Source of the DNA: ZC4RG30 sp964455685 | GTDB lineage: Bacteria; Pseudomonadota; Gammaproteobacteria; Steroidobacterales; Steroidobacteraceae | NCBI GenBank assembly: GCA_964455685.1 | Contig: CAYVZE010000007.1 | Span: 1 to 53,560, forward strand | Reading direction: 5' to 3' | Length of the DNA: 53,560 nt | Shown here: positions 47,592 through 53,560 of the stretch, one piece after another | Layout of the letters: each line of letters starts with the position of its first letter | Numbering within the stretch: the first letter of the stretch is position 1 | The notes under the pieces: generated by a model | Databases searched by the model: none | What the model was told of the DNA's origin: nothing | What the model saw: only the letters and a program-made list of their open reading frames with translations | Program-made: the position numbers and the translations under genes

Positions 47592-48965
47592 ATGACGTTC
47601 TCCCGGGTCGCGCCGGGAGGCCGTGCTATCTTGGCCCAAGCCATGGATGCGCGGTCCCCGACCCCGACCCGACCCCGGCCAGAGGACTGGACGTCCGCCG
47701 GCGTCGCCTTCGCCGGCGTGCTGTTCGTCGTGGCGTGGACAGCCGTGTTGCTCGCCCTGCGTGCCCAGGGCGGGCCGCTGCCGCAGGGCCTGCACTTGCT
47801 GGCGCTGTTCTTCCTCGCCTACGGCCTGTTCACCATCAGCGTCGGCTACCGCGGCCCGGACCACAGCTACTACTCCTTCGACCGCGTCGCGCAGGTCGCC
47901 AGCGTGCTGGTGCTCGGGCCTGTGGACGCGGCCTGGATCAACGGCATCGCCTCGCTGCTGTACCCGCTGCACCGCCTGCGCCATGGCGTGGGCCTGCGCA
48001 GCGTGCTCAACGCCTCGCTGGTGAACTCGGGCACCATGTCGCTGGGCATCCTGCTGGCCGGCCTGCTGTACACGCGCATCGGCGGCGAGGTGCCGCTGAT
48101 GGTGCTGGACGGCCGCGCCGTGCTGGCGCTGCTGGTGCTGGTGCTGGCGCTGCAGGTGCTGAACGACACGGCCATGTTCGTGCTGAACCTGCTGCTCGGC
48201 CGTGGCAATGCCGGCACCTTCTCGCTGTTCTCCTATGCGCTGGAGCTCGGCGCAGCCGCCACCGGCGCGCTGGTTGCGCTGGTCCACAACCGCTTGGAGC
48301 TGTCCGCGTTCGTGCTGCTGTTGCTGGTGCTGGGCGTGGGCATGCTGGCGCTGCGGCAGTTCGCGCTGATGCGCTTCCGCCTGGTCGGCATCGTCGAGGA
48401 GCGCACCCGCAGCCTGGTGCAGAAGACGCTGGAACTCGAGCGCCTGGCCACGCTGGACAACCTCACCGGGCTGTTCAACCGCCGCTATGCCGACAGCTGG
48501 CTGGGGCAGCAGGTCGAGCTGGTCTCGCGCCACCCGCAACCCTTCACCGTGGCACTGGCCGACATCGACTACTTCAAGCAGATCAACGATCACCACTCGC
48601 ATGCCACCGGCGACGAGGTGCTGCGACGCGTGGCCGCCATCCTGCAGGCGCGCTGCCGGGCCAGCGACGTAGTAGCGCGCTACGGCGGCGAGGAGTTCCT
48701 GTTCTGCTTCCCGAATACCGGGATCAATGAAGCCAGCGCGCTGTGCGAAACACTGCGCGCGGCAGTGGCTGCAGCCGACTGGGCGGGACTGGGACTGGCG
48801 CGCGCGGTGACCATCAGCTTCGGGCTGGCCACCGTGCGCGAGGGCGCCACGCTGGAGAGCCTGCTGCGCGAGGCCGACGAACACCTGTACGTGGCGAAGA
48901 ACACGGGCCGCAATCGCGTGGTCGCGCAGGACGCTGCAGCGCATCCAGCGGCATCAGGACGTTAA
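47592..48965 (+). CDS. Membrane-bound diguanylate cyclase (GGDEF)
   Basis: The 457-residue protein has an N-terminal region of about seven hydrophobic segments (roughly 30-275) resembling MASE-type sensors, a linker helix (VEERTRSLVQKTLELERLA), and a GGDEF domain. The active site is RYGGEEF (Gly365-Phe369) and the inhibitory RxxD site is present five residues before it (RASD). LDNLTGLFNRR and IDYFKQINDHHSHATGDEVL are also there. It makes c-di-GMP in response to an unknown membrane or lipid signal. An alternative ATG at 47643 would remove 17 residues. Confidence 0.92.
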   Translation: MTFSRVAPGGRAILAQAMDARSPTPTRPRPEDWTSAGVAFAGVLFVVAWTAVLLALRAQGGPLPQGLHLLALFFLAYGLFTISVGYRGPDHSYYSFDRVAQVASVLVLGPVDAAWINGIASLLYPLHRLRHGVGLRSVLNASLVNSGTMSLGILLAGLLYTRIGGEVPLMVLDGRAVLALLVLVLALQVLNDTAMFVLNLLLGRGNAGTFSLFSYALELGAAATGALVALVHNRLELSAFVLLLLVLGVGMLALRQFALMRFRLVGIVEERTRSLVQKTLELERLATLDNLTGLFNRRYADSWLGQQVELVSRHPQPFTVALADIDYFKQINDHHSHATGDEVLRRVAAILQARCRASDVVARYGGEEFLFCFPNTGINEASALCETLRAAVAAADWAGLGLARAVTISFGLATVREGATLESLLREADEHLYVAKNTGRNRVVAQDAAAHPAASGR

Positions 48966-49109
48966 CGAAACCTTAACCCTGCGGCCCGCTCGCAGCGGGA
49001 ACTTCACGCCGCACCGCTGCTCCAACCACCTGAGTGCCCCAAGCACTCCCCGCTTCCCTCCCTGAGCGGGTTTGCCGTCCGGCACCGAGACCTGCCCGAC
49101 GGCCTTTTG

Positions 49110-49133
49110 CCCCGGCGGTTCACTCCGCCGGGG
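49110..49133. terminator. Hairpin at the 3' end of engB
   Basis: ccccggcgg (49110-49118) and ccgccgggg (49125-49133) pair around ttcact, which contains the engB stop codon. On the plus strand it is followed by tcatttctttt, so it could end the GGDEF transcript; on the minus strand there is no T-run. Confidence 0.5.
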
Positions 49134-49731
49134 TCATTTCTTTTCCGCTCCCCGAAGACATCCAGGCCCGCAGCACCTTGCGCGCCTCCTCCAGCCCCAC
49201 GCCCTTGAGCGAGGAGAACAGCTGCACGCTGGCCCGTCCCTCCAGCGCCCTGCCGGCCTCGCGCAGCGCGGCAAGCTGCTGGCCGCGGCCGAGCTTGTCT
49301 GCCTTGGTCAGCAATACATGGGTGCGCTCCGGCGGACGGGCAGCCCAGTCCAGCAGCGCCAGGTCCAGCTCGCCCACGCCGCGGCGGATGTCCACCACCA
49401 CGATCAGCCCGCCGAAGCTCTGGCGCTGCTTCAGCGCCTCGCCCAGCGGACCCCAGCGGGCCCGCGTGGCCGCATCGACCTGGGCGTGGCCATAGCCCGG
49501 CAGGTCGACCAGCCTCTTGCCTGGCGCGATCTGGAAATAGTTGTACAGCTGGGTACGTCCCGGGGTGCGGCTGGTGCGGGCCAGGCCCTTGCGCGCCAGG
49601 ATGGAATTGATGGCGCTGGACTTGCCGGCATTGGACCGGCCGGCCACCGCCACTTCCCAGCCCTGGTCGGGCGGGAACTGGGACGGGGCGGCGACACCCT
49701 TGATGAACTGGACTTCCGGAAACTGGCTCAC
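49120..49731 (-). CDS. engB: Ribosome biogenesis GTPase EngB (YihA/YsxC)
   Basis: The 203-residue protein has the normal family length and motifs: G1 GRSNAGKSS (31-39), switch TPGRTQ, G3 DLPGYG (76-81), G4 TKAD (142-145) and the G5 region SSLKG. EngB assists large ribosomal subunit assembly. It is divergent from the cytochrome c4 gene; the engB-c4 arrangement is common in gammaproteobacteria. Confidence 0.96.
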   Translation of the reverse strand: MSQFPEVQFIKGVAAPSQFPPDQGWEVAVAGRSNAGKSSAINSILARKGLARTSRTPGRTQLYNYFQIAPGKRLVDLPGYGHAQVDAATRARWGPLGEALKQRQSFGGLIVVVDIRRGVGELDLALLDWAARPPERTHVLLTKADKLGRGQQLAALREAGRALEGRASVQLFSSLKGVGLEEARKVLRAWMSSGSGKEMTPAE

Positions 49732-49813
49732 GGCTCGGACGGCTGCAAATCGGACTCGCAGTGTACAATTGACCGGTTATTCAGCCCGTCTTTCTTGGGA
49801 GTCTCGAGGACCA

Positions 49814-50464
49814 ATGAGGATTGCCGCCACCGCCCTTCTGACCCTGGGCCTGATCGCAGGAGCCGCCCGGGCCGCCGAAACTTCGGTCATCGCCGGTGAC
49901 CCCGCCGCCGGTGCCGCCAAGGCAGCCACCTGCACGGCCTGCCACGGCGTGAACGGCAACAGCGTGACCCCCGACTGGCCGGTCATCGCCGGCCAGGGCG
50001 CGGCCTACGCCCGCGAGCAGATCAAGCGCATCCGCGACGGCGAGCGCGTCGCACCGCTGATGCAGCCGATGGTCAAGGACCTGACCGACGAGGACATCGC
50101 CGACCTCGCCGCGCACTTCGCCGTGCAGACGCCCGCCGGCCTGGAGGCCGACCCCTCGTACTGGGCCGAAGGCGAGAAGCTGTACCGCTTCGGCGATGCC
50201 AGCCGCGGCATCCCGGCCTGCGCTGCCTGCCACGGCCCCAACGGCCGCGGCATCCCGGCCGCCGGCTATCCCGCGCTGCAGGCCCAGCATTCGGTCTACA
50301 CCGTCAAGCAGCTCAATGACTACGCCACCGGCGCGCGCTACAACAAGGACGCGCAGGGCCGGCCGCTGAGCGGCCCGAACGCCGAGATCATGGCCACGAT
50401 CGCCCAGCGCCTGTCGCCGGAAGATCGCCGCAATCTGGCTTCCTACATCCAGGGGATGCGTTGA
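49814..50464 (+). CDS. Cytochrome c4, dihaem
   Basis: The 216-residue precursor has a signal peptide (1-20, ARA site) and two class I haem domains: CTACH at 40-44 and CAACH at 136-140, each in a CHG context (ACHGVNGNS, ACHGPNGRG). Methionine ligands lie in the PLMQPM and EIMA segments. Cytochrome c4 passes electrons to terminal oxidases in the periplasm. A TACAAT at 49764 may be the -10 element. Its stop is one base before the next ATG, so the DsbA-like gene is in the same operon. Confidence 0.93.
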   Translation: MRIAATALLTLGLIAGAARAAETSVIAGDPAAGAAKAATCTACHGVNGNSVTPDWPVIAGQGAAYAREQIKRIRDGERVAPLMQPMVKDLTDEDIADLAAHFAVQTPAGLEADPSYWAEGEKLYRFGDASRGIPACAACHGPNGRGIPAAGYPALQAQHSVYTVKQLNDYATGARYNKDAQGRPLSGPNAEIMATIAQRLSPEDRRNLASYIQGMR

Positions 50465-50465
50465 G

Positions 50466-51314
50466 ATGAAGAAACTGCTGCTCGCCTTCGCCGCGGTCGC
50501 CGTCCTTTCCGGGTGCGGCCAGAAGTCCACTTCCGTCGATAGCGAGACAGCAACCGCGCCGCCGCCTCCTGCCGCCGACGCCGGCGCGCAGCCCGAGGCT
50601 GCGGCCCCCACCGAGGCCGAGCTCGACCAGCGCGCCACCGCCGCGCAGGAATCCACCGAGGCCCCGCCCGCCACCACGCCGGCCGATACCTCGCTGGAAC
50701 GCATGGTGGCCATGCCGGAGAACGCGCAGCTGCCCGGCGGCCGCTGGAAGGCCGGCACGCACTACCGGCCCATCGTGCCGGCGCAGCCCACCAACGCCGG
50801 CCCCGGCGAGGTGGAGGTGATCGAGTTCGTGTGGCTGGCCTGCGGCAGCTGCTATGCACTGAACCAGCGCGTCACGTCCTGGAAGGGCCGCCTGCCCGAG
50901 TGGGTGAAGTTCCGCCAGGAGCACGTGATGTGGGGCCCGGCCTACCGCGGCCTCGCGCGCCTGCTCTACACGCTGGAGGCGCTGAAGCGGCCTGACCTGG
51001 TCGCCGCCGCCTTCGACGAGATCCACCAGCGCCGCCGTCCCCTGGCCGCCAACAGCGACGAGCAGACGCTTGAGCTGCAGCTGGCCTTCGCCAAGGCCAA
51101 TGGCGTGGCCGAGGCCGACTTCCGCCGCGAGTACAACGGCTTCGCCGTGAACACCCGCCTGCGCGCCGCCGAGGAGCTGACGCGCCGCTACCGCATCGAG
51201 CACACGCCGGTGTTCATCGTGAACGGCAAGTACATGACCGACGTCGAGATGGCCGGCGACGGCGCAAAGCTGCTCGAGCTGGTCAGCGACCTGGCGGCCT
51301 TCGAGAAGCGCTAG
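50466..51314 (+). CDS. Lipid-anchored DsbA-like thiol oxidoreductase with CGSC active site
   Basis: The 282-residue precursor has a lipobox LSGC (Cys17), then a ~75-residue Ala/Pro/Glu/Thr-rich spacer, then a DsbA-type thioredoxin fold: EVIEFVWLACGSCYAL with Cys126-Gly-Ser-Cys129, and the cis-proline loop HTPVFIVNG (Pro248). E. coli DsbA has CPHC and no lipid anchor. A thiol-disulfide role is safe to infer; whether it is an oxidase or a reductase is not, because the two middle residues strongly set redox potential. It follows cytochrome c4 as dsbA does in many gammaproteobacteria. Confidence 0.87.
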   Translation: MKKLLLAFAAVAVLSGCGQKSTSVDSETATAPPPPAADAGAQPEAAAPTEAELDQRATAAQESTEAPPATTPADTSLERMVAMPENAQLPGGRWKAGTHYRPIVPAQPTNAGPGEVEVIEFVWLACGSCYALNQRVTSWKGRLPEWVKFRQEHVMWGPAYRGLARLLYTLEALKRPDLVAAAFDEIHQRRRPLAANSDEQTLELQLAFAKANGVAEADFRREYNGFAVNTRLRAAEELTRRYRIEHTPVFIVNGKYMTDVEMAGDGAKLLELVSDLAAFEKR

Positions 51315-51329
51315 CGCAACACGGATCGG

Positions 51330-51354
51330 CGGTGCCGCGGCATCGGCGGCACCG
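51330..51354 (+). terminator. Stem-loop between the DsbA-like gene and corA
   Basis: cggtgccg (51330-51337) and cggcaccg (51347-51354) pair with a 9-base loop; the corA ribosome-binding site (ggagg) follows within 8 bases. Without a T-run it is a weak terminator candidate; a leader structure is the alternative. Confidence 0.35.
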
Positions 51355-51369
51355 CAAGGGAGGCCGCAG

Positions 51370-52356
51370 ATGCTCACCGTCTACTGCCTGGTGCCGGCCG
51401 GCCTCAAGCGCATCGAGCGCGATCCCGGCGCTCCGCTGCCCGAAGACGCCGTCTGGCTCGACCTGTTCGAGCCCACTCCCGAGGAGGAGCGCCTGGTCGA
51501 GCAGCGGCTCGGCCTGGACATCCCCACCCGCGAGGAGATGCGCGAGATCGAGTCCTCCTCGCGGCTCTATGAAGAAGCCGGCGCGTTGTACCTGACCGCC
51601 ACCGTGGTCACGCGGCTGGAGACCCAGGCGCCCGAGAACGGCCAGATCACCTTCATCCTGCGCGGCTCGCGGCTGGTCACCAACCGCTACGTGGACCCGC
51701 TGCCCATGCGGCGCTTCATCGCGCACACCGAGCGCTATCCGCAGGCGAATACCACCGCGCAGGCCGTGCTGGCCGGCATCCTGGAGTTCATCATCGAGCG
51801 CATCGCCGACGTGATCGAGCGCGTCGCCGCCGACATCGATTCCGCCTCGGCCGAGATCTTCAACCGTCGCGTGCGCGCCAATGGCGCCGACGTGCGTCGC
51901 GAGGTGCGCGACTTCAGGGTGCTGCTGGAGCACATCGGCCAGAGCGGCGACCTGATCGCCCGCGCCCGCGAAAGCCTGGCCAGCCTCGCCCGCCTGCTGG
52001 CCTTCCTGCAGCAGGCCACCGTCAGCATGCCGCAGGAGCAGCGCGAGCGGCTGCGGACCCTGTCCAAGGACGTGGTGGCCATGAGCGACCACGCCAGCTT
52101 CCTGGCCACCAACCTGAACTTCATCCTCGACGCCACCCTCGGCCTGATCAACATCGACCAGAACAACATCCTGAAGATCTTCTCGGTGGTGACCGTGCTG
52201 CTGCTGCCGCCGTCGGTGATCGGGGCGCTGTTCGGCATGAACTTCACCCATATCCCGACGTTGCAGCACCCGGCCGGGTTCTGGGGGGCGCTGGCGGCGA
52301 TGGTGGTGTCGTCGGTGCTGCCGTACCTGTGGTTCCGGCGGAAGGGGTGGTTGTAG
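51370..52356 (+). CDS. corA: CorA-family magnesium/divalent cation transporter
   Basis: The 328-residue protein has a large cytoplasmic domain and two C-terminal membrane segments (about 272-292 and 300-320) with the signature GMNF (289-292) at the end of the first, the selectivity motif of CorA channels. The helical stretch with LARLLAFLQQ and LSKDVVAMSDHASFL is typical of the long stalk helix. ggagg precedes the ATG. It imports Mg2+ or related cations. Confidence 0.92.
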   Translation: MLTVYCLVPAGLKRIERDPGAPLPEDAVWLDLFEPTPEEERLVEQRLGLDIPTREEMREIESSSRLYEEAGALYLTATVVTRLETQAPENGQITFILRGSRLVTNRYVDPLPMRRFIAHTERYPQANTTAQAVLAGILEFIIERIADVIERVAADIDSASAEIFNRRVRANGADVRREVRDFRVLLEHIGQSGDLIARARESLASLARLLAFLQQATVSMPQEQRERLRTLSKDVVAMSDHASFLATNLNFILDATLGLINIDQNNILKIFSVVTVLLLPPSVIGALFGMNFTHIPTLQHPAGFWGALAAMVVSSVLPYLWFRRKGWL

Positions 52357-52413
52357 GGGCGGGAGGCTGGTCGCAGGCCCTGCCGTCTAGTACCCTTTGC
52401 GATCCGCATCAGG

Positions 52414-52490
52414 GCGCCCGTAGCTCAGCTGGATAGAGTACTGCCCTCCGAAGGCAGGGGTCACTGGTTCGAATCCAGTCGGGCGCGCCA
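52414..52490 (+). tRNA. tRNA-Arg, anticodon CCG
   Basis: The cloverleaf is complete: acceptor gcgcccg/cgggcgc, D arm with tagctcagctggatagag, anticodon stem ctgcc/ggcag around loop ctccgaa (anticodon CCG, reads CGG), T arm with ggttcgaatcc, and an encoded CCA end (52488-52490). The 77-base length is normal. Confidence 0.97.
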
Positions 52491-52574
52491 TCTCTTCTCT
52501 CAACGAAGCTGCCGCTGGCCATGGTGCCGGCGATCGCATCACTTCCCCCCCCCCGCCAGCCGGGCGGGCGCCCC

Positions 52575-52973
52575 TCAGCGCAGCAGCTGCAGGATGCCCA
52601 GCGGATGGTGCGCGCGGGCAATGGTGTACATCCACCCGTACACCAGCAGCGCGGTCACGAAGAGCATCACCCGCACCGGGAGCTTGCCGCGCACGCGCAG
52701 CGCCGCGTAGCCGAGCACGATGTATACCACCAGCAGGCCCAGCTTCACGAGCAGCCAGCCGTTGGCGAAGCGGCCCCAGGGCAGGATAGCCACCATCAGC
52801 AGGCCCGCCGCCAGCAGCACGGTGTCGACCACGTAGGTGAGGATGCGCAGCGGCAGCCACATCGGCCAGCGATGGCCGGCGAGGGAACCCGCGCCGCGCA
52901 GCGCGAAGATGCACACGCTGGCCAGCACCACGGCGATGTGCACGGACTTGATGTGGGGATAGAACTGCATCAT
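52575..52973 (-). CDS. SirB2-like small membrane protein
   Basis: The 132-residue protein has four hydrophobic segments and the SirB-like opening FYPHIKSVHIAVVLASVCIF, with ALRGAGSLA following. SirB2-family proteins are inner-membrane proteins of unknown mechanism (the Salmonella namesake was found in invasion-gene regulation). Start 52973 is the first of two adjacent ATGs; an ATG at 52997 is possible but would add residues before the conserved part. A run of ten C (52545-52554) lies just past its stop. Confidence 0.78.
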   Translation of the reverse strand: MMQFYPHIKSVHIAVVLASVCIFALRGAGSLAGHRWPMWLPLRILTYVVDTVLLAAGLLMVAILPWGRFANGWLLVKLGLLVVYIVLGYAALRVRGKLPVRVMLFVTALLVYGWMYTIARAHHPLGILQLLR

Positions 52974-53036
52974 GGATCGGACAGGGCTCCACCGCACCGC
53001 CCGGGCGGCGCGGGACCAGGCTGTTGATGGAACTGC

Positions 53037-53560
53037 TCAGCTTCCCAGCGCCGCCTCGATGATGCGGCGGATCTCGCCGCTCACCGGCTCGTCGCGCCCG
53101 CCGGCCTTGCCTTCCAGCGCCTCGCGCAGCGTGCGGCCCTTCGCGTCCCTGATGTCCACGCGCGCGCCGTTCTCCAGCAGCAGCGTGGCCACCCGCGGCC
53201 AGTTGCGGCTGATGGTGCCGAAGATGGCGGTCTGGCCCTCACGGTCGGTCATGGCGCTGGGACGGGCGATGATGGCGGTGCGGCTGGTGGTGTCGGTGAT
53301 GCGCGCATTCACGTCGGCGCCGGCCGCCAGCAGCAGGCGGATCACTTCCAGCGCATTGGCCTCGGGATCCGGCCCCAGCGCCTGCACGCCGGCACGCGAG
53401 GAGCCACCGCCGTAGCCGATCCCCGAGGCGCCCATCAGCGGCGTCACGCCCATCACGTTGGGCAGGTCGGGCAGCGCACCATGGCGCAGCAGCAGCTCCA
53501 CGGCGCGGTGGTCCGCGGACCAGGCGGCGCGCAGCAGCGGCGTGCAGCCGGTGGTGAGCA
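53037..53560 (-). CDS. Ankyrin-repeat protein, 5' end outside window
   Basis: The frame remains open to the window edge, so the N-terminus is missing. Visible ankyrin repeats: TPLLRAAWSADHRAVELLLRH, TPLMGAS...EVIRLLLAAGADVNAR, and TAIFGTISRNWPRVATLLLENGARVDIRD. It ends ...RRIIEAALGS. Ankyrin repeats mediate protein binding; no further domain is visible in this part. Confidence 0.85.
   Translation of the reverse strand, partial: LTTGCTPLLRAAWSADHRAVELLLRHGALPDLPNVMGVTPLMGASGIGYGGGSSRAGVQALGPDPEANALEVIRLLLAAGADVNARITDTTSRTAIIARPSAMTDREGQTAIFGTISRNWPRVATLLLENGARVDIRDAKGRTLREALEGKAGGRDEPVSGEIRRIIEAALGS

Noticed and set aside
52387..52992. Minus-strand open frame covering the tRNA and the SirB-like gene
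   Set aside because: It runs antisense through a clear tRNA and reads the SirB-like gene in a wrong frame.
1..53560. CRISPR arrays, insertion sequences, prophage genes, rRNA genes
   Set aside because: I saw no regularly spaced repeats, transposase or integrase motifs, phage structural genes or rRNA sequence anywhere in the window.

Overview
This window looks like chromosome from a high-GC, Gram-negative, aerobic gammaproteobacterium. The evidence is the engB/yihA - cytochrome c4 - DsbA-like block, the lptM-polA pair, four TonB-dependent receptors (TBDRs), many lipoproteins and Tat/Sec-exported enzymes. The mix of DUF6152 proteins, TBDRs and family III CoA-transferases suggests something near Steroidobacteraceae/Nevskiales, but that placement is inference.

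Bases 1-32,300 read as an accessory catabolic region. It opens with the 3' end of a gene clearly homologous to the beta-helix core of animal CEMIP/TMEM2, then a small cytochrome c and TBDR 1 (2186-5185). A secreted trio follows (5400-9200): a DUF6152 protein, a lipoprotein and a double alpha/beta-hydrolase fusion. TBDR 2 (9291-11948) sits behind a perfect 24-bp palindrome. A GntR/FCD regulator diverges from a tight eight-gene operon (about 12725-22307): CapA-like phosphoesterase, TRAP small and large permeases, a 2-hydroxyacyl-CoA dehydratase-like small subunit, a tandem-fused CoA-transferase, the dehydratase-like large subunit, a lipoprotein TRAP binding protein and a second CoA-transferase. 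Seven of the eight genes are joined by 1-4 base overlaps and the remaining gap is 7 bases. TBDR 3 follows directly. On the minus strand come an FGE-fold protein, a LysR regulator, an esterase, TBDR 4 and an MFS transporter. Together these suggest outer-membrane uptake, extracytoplasmic hydrolysis, TRAP import and CoA-thioester processing of an unidentified carboxylate.

Bases 32,400-42,700 hold smaller units: secreted and membrane proteins of unknown function, an ECF sigma factor followed by a tiny membrane protein and a GIDE-LemA fusion, an NTF2-like lipoprotein, a MAPEG protein, S-formylglutathione hydrolase with a DUF4382-like lipoprotein, a VOC protein, a Tat-exported F420/NADP-type oxidoreductase and a zinc alcohol dehydrogenase.

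Bases 42,760-53,560 are core genome: a small membrane protein, lptM, polA, a TetA-like MFS transporter, a membrane GGDEF cyclase, engB divergent from cytochrome c4 and a lipid-anchored DsbA-like protein, a CorA transporter, tRNA-Arg(CCG), a SirB-like protein and a truncated ankyrin-repeat gene.

The best candidate for an undescribed system is the 12.7-22.3 kb operon. Its two dehydratase-like subunits lack several iron-sulfur ligand cysteines of the family and no activator ATPase gene is present in the window.
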